In this document: one piece after another, positions 38,130-50,099 of the stretch
How positions within the stretch are numbered: position 1 is the first letter of the stretch
Layout: the number at the start of each line of letters is the position of its first letter
NCBI GenBank assembly: GCA_040954595.2
Contig: CM082584.2
Location: 5,332,001-5,396,000 of the forward strand
Length of the DNA stretch: 64,000 nucleotides
Direction of reading: 5' to 3'
Source: Balanoglossus misakiensis
Lineage: Eukaryota; Hemichordata
Notes under the pieces: model-generated
Databases searched by the model: none
Seen by the model: the letters and a program-made list of their open reading frames with translations, nothing else
What the model was told of the DNA's origin: nothing
Program-made: the position numbers and the translations under genes

Positions 38130-38760
38130 GAGTTGATGTCTCTAAAGACTGAAGTGCTATCAACGTTCAGTATGCGAAAAAACAGTCCACAACTTCCACC
38201 CGATCCCTACTACTACGACAGTCTCCGATACACTACTACGTTACAATATCACAATGTACACCAATACCAAGAAGCCATCTTGGTTTACACCTGAAGAAAA
38301 CGACCGATTATATTGATCATGGTGTATGATTTTCACTCTGAGGCCCGTAGGCTTTTATGTTATACCAACACCGCCCCTGTCAGACATTCTCACTTGGCGA
38401 TCTTTGGTTCGAGGTGCGAGACAACACAAGATGGTGCCTTTGACAGCCCGCCCGGTCCCAGGCCGGAAGAGACCCATGTCCATATCATAGTAAAGGCAAT
38501 GTACATATACACTACGTACAGAGAGTACACACAGTTGACATAACTGACCGAAAATTGCCGCCAGATGAAGGAAAAACCGCCTCACCTATTATCACTGCAA
38601 AACAAGTCTTCTCACTGGACACATGTCGACGCGGTGCAGCGGGAATGACGACGCTCGGTTAGATCACCGTTGCCCCAAATTTCTCATCGGTAACTAATTC
38701 TCTCGATTGTACTTTCGCATGTTGTGGGGAAATCTGGGCAAGTTTTGGAGGGCATCGCAG
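38130..38760 (-). promoter_or_regulatory. Probable GLIS promoter / 5' UTR region (CpG-richer)
   Basis: From about 37.7 to 38.7 kb the sequence has visibly more CG dinucleotides than the surrounding AT-rich DNA, as expected of a promoter-associated segment. It lies immediately upstream of the candidate start exon and holds an alternative donor at about 38586. No TATA box position can be defended. The transcription start is unknown. Confidence 0.35.
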
Positions 38761-39800
38761 GGGGTCCCTAATTAGTCACTGATTTGGAGACCGTATCTGA
38801 GTCATTGCCCTGTTGTCATGTAGAGTCGGTTTCAAGATACCCCTTTGTTATTCGGTGACCAGTGATGAATGCCGTGGTCCATGCAACTGATGATTTATTT
38901 CTACTTTACAAACACTCCTTGTTCATATTCATATTCTGGCTGCCGTGAAACCGATGCAAAGTCAACCGCTCTTTATTTAAAGGGGACAAACGTCACACAA
39001 GGAGGCAAAATTTTACCAATCAAATACTCATTTACAAAATAATCCGTGACACCGCCGAATTGCTTGGTTATTTAAAAAATAATTAAACGCGAATTATTTC
39101 GTTACTCATACCTCTTTTAAAGACACTTTAGGCTTATAATGTGTAAACATCATTGCAGCTGCTGTCGTTACAGTTTTTGACAAGGATAGGCCCATAACAG
39201 GGGACCCTGGGACGTGTACGTCACGTTGTTTGGGAGTCCCTCGTAAAAAAGTGAGCTGGTGGGTGGGGGTTCTATGTTTTAAATAAGTAAAATCGCAAAT
39301 GTCAGCCGAAAATTGTAAAATTTAGCGCGAAACCATAACGATTCTGATGCGCTCCGTTAACAAGCGCGCATAAATGAGCTCAACTATATTAGCTCCGAGT
39401 GTAATAAAAATTATACAGTAATTCGGGATATATAGGGCCTAACCCTATAAACTGCAAATCTGAGATTCAGAGATTTATTGACATGGCGCTGTTAATTATC
39501 TTTCAGGGCAGCATAATTTTACGAGATCAATAATTGAAGCAGATTGCTAAGTATATCAAATATGTATCCTACTAAAAAGTTCATTAATTATAAACACACT
39601 ATATACTAGTAGGCCTGCATACAGGCTAAACCGTGATAAGCTAAAAGTGGGAATTCCATTCAGGGACTGTTCACTTATTCCGGATCGGGGGTGAGGTAGG
39701 TGGATTGGTAGGGGGGTATCCTGTTTTGATATGCATACTCTTGATTTGATTCTGATCAGCCTGAGCTGACTTCATATTTAGTATCACATATAGACTCGCG

Positions 39801-40136
39801 TATACAGGCCCATATAAGAGACCATAACTTTTGGCATAGATTTTGGCCATTTTCTTGTTCTGCGTACATGTTCTTGTTATATTTCCTGAGGTATGCTATT
39901 AAAGTTATGTTAAAATTCCCTCCTTTTGAATTGAACACAGTCTTTACACGGGCAACAAATTGTTAGCATATACAGGCCCATATAAGAGACCATAACTTTT
40001 GGCATAGATTTTGGCCATTTTCTTGTTCTGCGTACATGTTCTTGTTATATTTCCTGAGGTATGCTATTAAAGTTATGTTAAAATTCCCTCCTTTTGAATT
40101 GAACACAGTCTTTACACGGGCAACAAATTGTTAGCA
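39801..40136 (+). repeat. Perfect 168-bp tandem duplication
   Basis: 39801-39968 and 39969-40136 read identically by eye, starting TATACAGGCCCATATAAGAG and ending CAAATTGTTAGCA. Confidence 0.9.
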
Positions 40137-42789
40137 AATAAATTATAGACTCGGAGTGAATTCAAGTTTCAGTTTTGAGAAATTCGTGATCCCGCCAATG
40201 TCCAGGTTTGATACGTTACCATCAGCTTTGAATGTAAGTAATAATAGCCAATTGAAACTTTTTTGTGTAGGGATTTTTGGTGTATGGTATACTAAGTATG
40301 ATATTATGAAGATAGTTCGATATAGTGTGTTTTCAGTGTTCATCGTGGCGATCGGCATATAAACAAAACTGGGTACAAACATGCAATAGTAACTCCTCAA
40401 GGGGAAGCTCAGCGAGGTAGTGAGATGGCTACAAAAGTTATTAACCGCAGGAGATATGGATCGGTCCTACCATTGCTTTTAAGTGTGACTAACCCCACCC
40501 TCATCAAAGGGTTCTTGGTACCCCCCCCCCCTCGCAAAAGAAAGTAAAACATGATGACCACTTCTAAAATAAAAATTTCCCGTTTTAAATAGTCTAATTT
40601 TGGCCATTCACTATGGCGATATTTCCATGCCAACTGCCCCGCTGTATTTCTATACTTTTGGTAGACATGCCTATTTTAATACCCAGTCGATGTGACTCTT
40701 TTACACGGAACAAGCCATTGCCGAATGTGTCTAGCCACCTCGTAATTAAACCACAGTCTTTGTGATTAAACTTGTATAGGGGTGTGGTATTTTAATAGAA
40801 CTGTAAGTGTCAACTGTTTGATTCAATTCCGAGAACGCGTCAGTTGTAAACAATGGCAGTTTGGCTTGAGAACAATAGTTATGAGAGGTGTCCGACATGT
40901 ATTTCGTATAAAAGAGACCATTTCAGCTTGTATAGAGACACAAAGGCGGTCAACCCCAAAGCACAAGTCCAATTTTGTTGCCCGCGGCCCAAGTTCTGTA
41001 TTTGCAATCAAGCCAGTCGGACACTGAACATATATATACAACTGTATACAGGTGTTCGTCATGAACGCCCGCATCGTAGTTCCGAGTGCACCCCGAAGGC
41101 TGGCCACCACCATTCCGATCCAATTCAGGGAGACGCGCCATCATTTTGTAATTTTCGAGCTTTATATTTGAAATGTACTTTGTGATATTGATAGCACAAT
41201 CGTTTGAATAGTTAAAAGAAAACAGTTATATGTATCAATCAATCTAAAATTATACGTGCCTTTTGTCTGTGATGTATTTGACAGAGCCAGTCACTTGAAT
41301 AACTGACATAGTTTGCAAACTGTGTACGTAACGTTGAAACTAGTCGACAACTTAACCGACAAAGTTATCGAATGGTTTTATGACAAGCTATATGTAGTTA
41401 AAACATAGTCACATTAAATGTACTGTTAAGACTGAAATTGTCTCTTTATAAAATAGACCAGGATTCAAATATTCCGATCGACGATCATCATTTGATAATT
41501 CTCACCACTATGAAACACCATCCTTTCTGGTGGTGTAGTATCCGGCAACCCAACATTTTGTGATAAATTAGTATTATTCCTTTGGCATTTTAGACTACCC
41601 ATCGTGCCATGTTATATAGTGTACTAGGTACGTCATGGAACCATAAACCTTGAAGAATTCGCGTTAGGGTCTATGATGGAACCAAATACTACTGCTCCGA
41701 AAATTGCTTGGTATAACCAATTGCTTCACCTTTCCGCATTTTTGACAGTGCAGTTAAATTCGATGTGCACGTGCTCTTTGTTATTGTGGCCGTTGTTTCC
41801 TCTCGTACTTCAATCAATACACTCCAAGAATGTGAAATTCAATGTTTCTTTTATGACATATAAACATATACATGCAAACTATTCATGTTCAGAAGTTGAA
41901 GTATTTTTTAAAAGTTTGAAATGTTTAACCGAAAGTAATGATCCTAAGTGATGACGAATACATTGCTCATGAAAGACAGTGGGAAGCGCACAATAATATT
42001 TTTTCTCTACTCGAACCGTGACAACAAGTTCGTTTGCACCATCCATACTTTCCTATTTTGTCCTACCATGCACTGTCTGGTCATTTGTTTGAGAAATTAT
42101 TAATCCGAACGACTGTTTGGTGTTTTTTGTTTGTGCGAGATCTGACCACAGGACACCACTGGGACGACATAAGATGACGTCAGCCAATTTAAACGCTTTC
42201 AAATCGCTTGGCAGACGTCAATCGTAAAAACAAACAATTGTGCGTGTATTTAGATCCAAGGACGCGTGGTTCTCAAAGTCAATCGTTACTCCTTGACTCT
42301 ACGTAACCATGGTGACTGTACGTATTTCACTGGAATTAACGAGGATTGATGTAATTGAACCACTGTTGGAAGATAACGCCGTCGCATCGGCAGATGGTCG
42401 AGTTGTCTTCCATTACTGTAGTCATAAAAGCGACTACATGTATTTACCATTTCAAGAATTTAGTGTAAACGAGAACGCCACGTTTGTTAACATACCAAGG
42501 GTTTAACGTTTAAGCACGAAAGAGTTAAATCCTGGCTATCAGACATCTGAAAGTTACATAGTCATGAAAAACTTTATTTAGACTGTATTAGGAAGAAATC
42601 GCGGTTTGAAAGCAGCCACGCACTGTCTTGACTTGATCTCTTTGCGATTGAAAAATCATGTTTTTAACTGACAGAATTGACAGAAGAAAGAATAAGATGC
42701 TCTTCTCTTTCGTTCATGATGACATCTGCACATCACTCAATGCCGGTAAATGTACTTTTGTTGTCAGCTGCAAGGTAGTCTGTAGCACT

Positions 42790-42850
42790 TACTCGTGTGT
42801 GTATGTTTTATTTCGCTATGCTCCACACACAGCGAAAAACACACGAGTCT
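42790..42850. repeat. Hairpin beside the SINE-like sequence
   Basis: 'actcgtgtgt...tttcgct' and 'agcgaaaaacacacgagt' are inverted copies separated by about ten bases, giving a strong stem-loop. Confidence 0.55.
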
Positions 42851-42962
42851 GGATTCTAGACTAGCCGCAAAGATAAGCTCCGTCTTTCCCCTTTGCTGTT
42901 CTCGTTTTGTTGCTTCAACCTCTCCAGATGTAAGAGGGGCGGCAACAGTAGACTCACAACTG

Positions 42963-43041
42963 ATTTTAATCAGAATGGGTCTCGAACCCGTAATCTCTTG
43001 ATCGTGAGTTCAATACCCTCGCCACTGGACCACGATTCCTG
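42963..43041 (-). repeat. tRNA-like sequence, probably a SINE head
   Basis: On the minus strand an A-box-like TGGTCCAGTGGCGAGGG and a perfect B box GGGTTCGAGACCC are correctly ordered and spaced for an internal RNA polymerase III promoter. A partial acceptor stem (AATCG/TGATT) and D stem can be drawn, but the anticodon arm is degraded, so this is a tRNA-derived SINE or pseudogene rather than a working tRNA. The SINE body would extend toward lower coordinates. Confidence 0.55.
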
Positions 43042-44185
43042 ATGAATTCACCGTATTTATCAATTTACATTTTCAGAAAAAAATACGAAAGCCATCGTTG
43101 GCAGGGCAAAAGAACATCTTTTAATATGGGGCAAAAAGTTAAAATCGGTAATTTCCGCCTATAGCATAATGCAGGTCATATCATATTTTCAGGTTGGTTC
43201 TTCAGTTTAGACAATAAAATTAAGTGACAATATAATAAATATGCATTCTACAACCTGTATTTCATCGCACCAAGTTACCGATAATAACCGCATTTTAAAC
43301 AAATCATAAAAATTTAAACTTTTACAAAATTCAAATTTCTTCCGATGGTGTTCAAAAGTGATGTTGACAATTGCGCGTTGCGAGGTCGGTCGAAAATAGA
43401 ACCACAAAAACCTTGAAACGATTAGATCTGGTAATCAATCATACAACTTTGTAAGTCTATTTAATATACACAGAAACACAATTTACATTTGAATGTTTTG
43501 AAATTGAGTTGTGCTCGAGTAGACCCGTATCTGAACTTGAACCAGATGTTAGGACCCCGGGGTGTACTCCGGTCCTGTTTTGGTACAGGTGGATCCTGGA
43601 TCCTGAAAAGTTCAAAGTACAACGCACAAAATAAGTATTTTTTCTCTAATATGGGGATCAAAAGACTATATTTTGGACAAAACTGATTTAAAAACTATAT
43701 TTTCAACAAAATGGACATGCGTTGCAATGGTAATGTGACGACGGTACCATTCTCTCGTCACTTCTCTGATCACATCTCTCAGGGAATCTGGCTGCTGTGA
43801 AATACCACTCGCTGAATCAATGTTTACAGTCACTGTGTCATATGCAGCCGTTATATCCTCAAATGTTGATCTTTTTTCGACGTAGGGAGAGTGCGGTACA
43901 ATATAATCTCTAGTCCACTCTCTAGTTTTTCTTTTACACAGCAAGCTCAATTATTGATACAAAACCTTTAGGGCATAACTTAAGAGTAAAATCAGTCAAA
44001 AGAAGTCACATCTAATTCACCGCAAAGTAAGAAACAGTACCTGATTTACTTAAGAAGAAAATCTTACATAGCTGATTGGATCATAATTTTGAATCATTTA
44101 GGCCTACATACATCATGTTGTAATCTTATGATTTCAACCCACGATCATAATTGTCTACCAAATACTAGTGAAACTGATGCCAAAG

Positions 44186-44240
44186 AGAGGGAGAGAGAGA
44201 GAGAGAGAAAGAGAAGGGGGGGGGGAGAGAGAGAGAGAAT
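44186..44240 (+). repeat. GA-rich tract interrupted by G run
   Basis: Mostly (GA)n with an internal G10-11 run. Confidence 0.85.
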
Positions 44241-45210
44241 GGAATAATTAAAATCACTAAAATAGACGACTTGCCGATAAAAAAATTACAGGAGATGTGG
44301 ATTTCAAAATTAGGCACATTATCACCCAACGGTCGAAATGTTCTCACCTAATTGTTTAACCATGGTTGTTATAACCACCTGTAGCGCGCTCTTACTGACG
44401 CACACCAAATTCAATGCCACACACCAGCAACACCACTACGTCAATTCTACTTCACCAATTTTTACATCGCAAATCCTGGGGAACTTACTCTGTTGTTCAT
44501 GTCTTTGCTCTGTAGAAATAGAAGAAGTCCTACTTTTAGGACGAAACCTTGGCATAGCAGAAAAGGTCGATGACACAGGTGTTGTCACCTGACTTTGGTA
44601 GACGCGCACCCCCCCCCCCCCCCGGACAATAAAGTAGGTCGCTCTCTGATTGATGGGGAGGGCAATGCGGTTGAACAACACCTAGCGTTGGAGGTGCCAA
44701 GTTTAGTTTAAATTATGGGAAAACCCCGAAGAATGCTGCGTTATATTGACTGAATGGCGGTAAAAACACCAAGAGATAACGGAACAGTGCGATGAATAAG
44801 GACCCGGTGGGCCGTTATTGTATATCCAATACTTGAGCATACAACCGTTTGTTTCTATGCAGCTGGCATAACGTGTGTTTGATCTGTTCATAGAGTGTCT
44901 TTGTTATTCATTTTTGTTCTCTACCCCGAGGGCCTTCATTAAATCCATCTTCTTTGTCCCACACTTCATTATCACAGAACGTAAGCGGAGTTGTTGGGCT
45001 CTAACGGGGGCGACTTGAAACAGTCGCACCAAGGAATGTAGAGGGTGGAGTTTTTCACCTACTGACCAATCAAGCGCGTTGTTATACGATCTGGCGGGTA
45101 TCTCAGTTGTTGCTTTCATCTGCAGTGTGCGAGTCGGAGGAGTAACCGGCCGATACATGGCGATGATTTGATTTTGATCTGGTGTGCACGCACGAGTCCG
45201 TGCCCGCTCG

Positions 45211-45406
45211 TAATACATTATACACATGATGACTGACAATGAGGGCAACAGTGTATTTTAATGTCCGAGGGCGCTGCTAGTCACAACTAAAACAGTCTTG
45301 TTTTAGCCCGAGGGAAAACAGACTGTTTTGGTGGGACTGGTAGTCCTGAGGTCATTAAAAATACACTGTTGCCCGAATATGTCAGTCATCATATGTTTTG
45401 TAACAC
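45211..45406. mobile_element. ~200-bp palindromic MITE-like element
   Basis: The arms are inverted copies: 'gatgactgacaatgagggca' with 'acagtgtattttaatg' on the left, and the reverse complement of 'gatgactgacatattcgggc' with 'aacagtgtatttttaatg' on the right. The centre also pairs (aaaacagtctt / agactgtttt). It could form one long hairpin. Confidence 0.65.
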
Positions 45407-47040
45407 ACCAAACACGGAATTATATCAAGACAGGGCAACAGTACCGGGCAGAAACTGATCGAAATGATGCCCTAGGGAACAGTTCGAAATGACTGTGGTC
45501 ACGTGACGGCGTATTGACGAATCACGATCGAGGGTTCGCTGCATGGTGTGTTACAACAATGAATGAACGAGCCGTTTGCCTTCCGTGGGTCATACACTCC
45601 TGTCATACATACGGGCTAATATACCCGACAGGATCAGTTGCTTGCGCCGAAAACAAACCGAACTTTCTCAGTCAAAGGGCGTAATTGATAAGAAGGGAAA
45701 AGTGACAGTAATATATTGGGCCTTTAGGCATGTTAGGCAGCGTTCACAGAGCGGAGATTTTGAAATTATTCGCTCTTTTTTCAGACATGTTTATTACAAT
45801 TAAAAAAAAAATAAAGCGCCTTTTTCAACCTGAATTTTGAAGTTCTTGAATCTGCGTCGAAACTCAAAAACAGTCATAATTGCACAAACAGATCTGTATA
45901 GCTGTTCCATGTAAGTCTTGTTCACTGAGTTGATGAAATTAATCGTGATCATTGAAAATGATAAGCTTATATGATACAGAGACTAAAATACGTGGAAAAA
46001 TTAATAAAAGTTAATAAAATTATGTGAAATAGGAATAAGCCCCAAAGTCTGAAACGGGGAAAATTTAAGTGATATATGCTCTTCATCAAATCGTTTTGTG
46101 TGTATACTAGTATACAAAGCACCTTTAAAGGTAGTACGCCTACTTTTGTATGGTAAAATATACCCCCTCCCCCCACCACCACAACCATCACCACCAACAA
46201 GGATGTACGATAAGTAAAATTGAAAGTATTGTCATTTCTTTGAAACGATTTTATTTGGCCGGTGAAATTTATTTTTATTTGACTGGGCTATTTCTTATGT
46301 AAAATTCCAAAGTGGAAGTGAGAGTTTTAGCAATTCTCAATGTAATCTCATGGGAAGTCTGAGACACATGCGCACAAGTTCGCACAGTTTACCGCTTACG
46401 TTCTGCGCACTTCATCGATGCACGAATTACGCAACATAAGGTAGAACCAGATTAATATTCATTTCAGTTTGTCAATTCACCTAAACGGATTGTATTATCG
46501 TTAATGGAGTATTCCCGGAAAACAATATATATTTAATGAACATCAGGGTTCAGAGACTGGAATTCGAACAGAAAAACAATCGTCACGCAAGAACGGAACA
46601 AAATAGCCATGGGAATGTGATAGTTTCGATTTCTTGGCTAATTCTTCCTGGAGCTCAAAAAAACAATCTGATTAAAACCAGGGCAGGGTACGGCGACGTG
46701 TTTTACTCGAGCGTGTTGAGCGGTACGGTATTCTTTTTATTAGGCGACAAATATCAGACTTTGAAGTTGTTGGGAAACACAAGAATTTTAAACTCCTGTC
46801 ACAAGGGGGCGCTCCAAACTGTGCAAAAATGACTTTCACACGTGATGACGCTCGCAAAATGTATTCTGTAATGTGTCTTTTCCAGTTATTGTTCGGATAT
46901 CAACCATGACACATGAAACAGAAGAAGGAAGTGAAGAAACAGGACACAACACATGGCTGAATTTTAACAGAGAAATATCTTAGCTGGACAGTTTTTCGCT
47001 TTTATTTGGAATGTTAGGGCAATAAATATACATTTTGAAG

Positions 47041-47350
47041 GCGAGAACACTGGTATATATCAACTGCAGTTTCTTGTTCAAATTCTTGAATCATGATGAA
47101 ATGCTCAGTATCCAAGCTTATTAACACCTACATGTATGTAGTCAGCATTGTTATTGTGCAAAATGTGAATTCAAGCCTGACTAGAATTCATTTGTAAACA
47201 ATAACAATGGCCATTACACACATACAGGCAATGTTGACAAGTGGAGTACTGGGTATATTAGCATGCTGTTTGGAGTAGAACAAGACCTACATTTGGTTAC
47301 AAAAATATTGAAAATAAAGCCAAAAGTTGCAGCTAATGTTCCTTCATTAA
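47041..47350. mobile_element. Family-B TIR element, copy 2
   Basis: Shares the interior 'acaataacaatggcc', 'acacacataca' and 'tggagtactgggtatatta' and the right end 'gttgcagctaatgttcctt' with the 51.5-kb copy. The left terminus is lost and a short insertion is present. Confidence 0.65.
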
Positions 47351-48115
47351 TTTCTGAATAAAAAGCTAATATACCACAAAATCAAAAAGACAAATGGTTG
47401 CATATATTCTTCATACATTTAAAAAATACTGATTTGTAATATTAATAGAATTGATTACAATGGAAGAAATTAATAAAAGTTTCTTTCTCATCCTATATTA
47501 GGGGTGATACACTTTCCTCACACATGAATAACTTCTTTGACATTATCTTGTATGGAATATGAAATTAAACATAATTATGAAATTATTCTGACGTTCCATC
47601 AAAGGTTGTTTTATGATAAAAGTAAACTGTTTACATCACATTAAACACAAACAAATTTGACAAGAATTATAAACAACGACAAACGTCTAGAATAGCTCCT
47701 CTCCTACCGGTACAGTAAGTGAGAAAAATGGACAGAGAAGATTGTACTCTTGATATCTGCAATATGAGTATACTATAATTAAAGAAATATTTGATATAGA
47801 GTGAATGTCAAACTTTTAAACAAATTAAAATGATGAAATGCATATTATATTGAGTGGATTTCACAACATGTAGACACAATCAGGCGGTCAGCAAATTGAC
47901 TCACTATAAAGCTTGTTAGGAAATTACCCGGTACATGAATTTCACTGTTTATATATCTCAAAAATTTGGCAAAATTAAATCACAACAAAGTTTCAGCACA
48001 AATTCATGTGAACTATACAACACGTTACAATTTTACTTACAATTAATCTACATGAAGTAACAAGTCATTTAAATGACATAGGCCCCTTTAATATTATATG
48101 GAGTCGTCCTGAATA

Positions 48116-48345
48116 AAAATAAAGCGCCAAGGGCACTGTTGCTCCCATTTCTAATGTTGGTGAATATAAGAAAAAGTAGTTGTGTTCTGTACGTGCACGT
48201 AGAAAGTAGGAAGAGAGTCAGAGAGTCATATGTTTTGATTAAAGTGGGATGGTCGTCTTACACGCATGTTCCAAACTGTGGCCTCTGGTTACAGATGTTG
48301 TGAGCAGTCAATCCCATAAGGCAGTGGGCTGTCCTAACAACGGAC
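48116..48345 (+). repeat. Dispersed repeat I, longer copy
   Basis: The left part 'gcgccaagggcactgttgct' matches 10254-10300, and the right part 'ggtcgtctta...gcagtcaatcccataaggca' with 'gtgggctgtcctaac' matches 8433-8530. The two fragments in the GLIS introns are therefore pieces of one family. Confidence 0.55.
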
Positions 48346-49729
48346 AAGATGGCGGCAATCAAAGTCTGTGTCGCGATGTCGGAGATCGGAAAAAGACAAC
48401 AAATGGGGTGTCATGAAGGGACAGAACTAGAATCTACTTATCCTTATGGAGCCTTGCTTGGGGATTCTTACACTGTTTGGTATGAAAAATAACTCCCTAC
48501 AACGAAATTATGCTCATGTGGATGAGACGATCTAAAACATTTAAACAAAATGAAATGAAGCAAGGTCCAGCAATACAACTTGTGAGCACATAAGTGAAAT
48601 AAAAATATAGTACAAAAATAATATTAACACTGGCAGGGAAAAGTGACTGAGAAACGAAGAAATAAATACCGATAAAAAAGTACCCTACTAAAAAATATAC
48701 AAGGTGCCACGTTTTGTAATAAATACTTCTAACATTGGGTACTGGATGTAGAGGAATTCAGTTTCTTTCTTTTTTTAAAGAAAAATACAAGGTAGGTGTT
48801 AAGTTAAAGGTAAACATACATACATGTACAAAAACTGGTAACTTACATAAGTGAATACAACAACGAGAATAAATAAATGATTGGATGGATCAAATATAAA
48901 AGAGATAATTATCAGCAAAAAATCTTTGCAATATTCCGCAAAATAAGCAGACCGTTTCTCTGCAATTGAGTTGGATGGCTTCAGTTACAAATCTGTTTTT
49001 AAAATTTGACAGTAGAATTGAAAAGGCAAATTTGCAATGCTGTAAAAATATAGTAATTGCAAAATTCATCAAAATTTCAACAAATGAGTCTTAGACCACC
49101 CTGGAGACCCTTACACCAAAAGTTCAAACAACTAGACTCATGCATTTTTGAAGGTGACTTTGGAAGACTTTTTTTATATCAAAAATTATCGTAAAAATAC
49201 AATCTTACAGATTTGGTCATGATTTGAACAAAGCTAAAGGTCGCTTAGATTACCTGTTGACCCTATCTGATAAGCTATGAGAACTTGCTTGCAGCGGAGC
49301 TAAAAATTCACAAACTTCATGATATATGCATGTACATGTACATGTAGTAAATTTCATGCATGTTTTACAGAATTAGACAACAGCCAAAACCTGGTGTAAC
49401 AAAACATAGCAAAAACTTTACAAATATTAAGGCACACTTGTTAAGAATACTTCAATTGTGCTTATAATGCATATTGAAATTGTATATTTCAACCTGATTT
49501 GTCAAACAAACAAAAATTACTGAAACCATTTTAATTGTCCTCTTTCATAAAGGGCAGCCATCACTGGAACTGTCAGTGACTTTTCTCTCTACAAACAATT
49601 CATTTCAAAAACATTATTTTTTATGACAGCAAGTCAAAGTAACTACCGGTAGTTACTACAAAATGTCACTACAAACAGTTGTTGGTTTCATTTCAAAACA
49701 TTTGATTTCAGTGCAAATGAAAGTCCCCT

Positions 49730-49823
49730 TTAACCCTCTCACTATTATGGTTTAGTCCAAACCCATTGTTTCCTATGGCCAGCTTGGACCTCTAAAGAGG
49801 GAACTGGGGGCAAAAAGGGTTAA
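49730..49823 (-). mobile_element. Family-A MITE, copy 4, in the EYS-like 3' flank/UTR
   Basis: Inverse orientation to copies 1-3. Ends TTAACCCTCTCAC and AAAGGGTTAA. It lies about 106 bp beyond the EYS-like stop codon and so is probably transcribed in the 3' UTR. Confidence 0.7.
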
Positions 49824-49929
49824 TAAGATCAAAGGTAAGGCACAATATCAGTTTTCCACAAAAGAATTTCCAAGGATAGATTATTTACAACAATATGAGT
49901 AGGACAAAAGATAATTTAAAGGCAATAAT

Positions 49930-50099
49930 TTATGTTGGGCAGTTGTTGATGGCAACACCACTGATGGCCTGTCTTTGGAAATCGACCTGTGTCAGAGACC
50001 CACTGTTTGTCTGTCCTGTCAAGAACTGTGCTATGCAACCTCTGAACCCACTGCTGTAGCGGTCAGATGTCAACGATGAAATGTCACCATGGTAACCAC
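49930..50099 (-). CDS. EYS: EYS-like final coding exon and stop
   Basis: This 170-bp exon codes [20 protein letters not shown], then GCIAQFL...GVAINNCPT and TAA at 49932-49930. The GCIAQF...NNC pair closes LG5 only three residues from the end, so the protein terminates in a laminin-G domain. Confidence 0.95.

Larger units (their letters stand above)
38761..49729. other. Intergenic region between the EYS-like gene and GLIS
   Basis: No securely identifiable gene. It contains the 168-bp perfect tandem duplication (39801-40136), a hairpin and tRNA-like SINE head (42790-43041), a GA-rich tract (44186-44240), a ~200-bp palindrome (45211-45406), a ~305-bp TIR element (47041-47350) and a dispersed repeat (48116-48345). 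ORFs of 60-110 codons occur. Those at 43.67-43.95 and 44.44-45.25 kb (minus) are the only ones I consider possibly genuine, and they are discussed as a finding. Confidence 0.5.

Noticed and set aside
40853-41185. 110-codon plus-strand ORF and overlapping 96-codon minus-strand ORF
   Set aside because: Opposite-strand ORFs over the same CpG-richer stretch, no recognisable domain, no splice or conservation support.
42963-43041. Functional tRNA gene
   Set aside because: A and B boxes are good but the anticodon stem mispairs and the acceptor stem is incomplete.
46536-46832. 98-codon plus-strand ORF in the intergenic region
   Set aside because: No domain, no start context or exon signals; probably chance.
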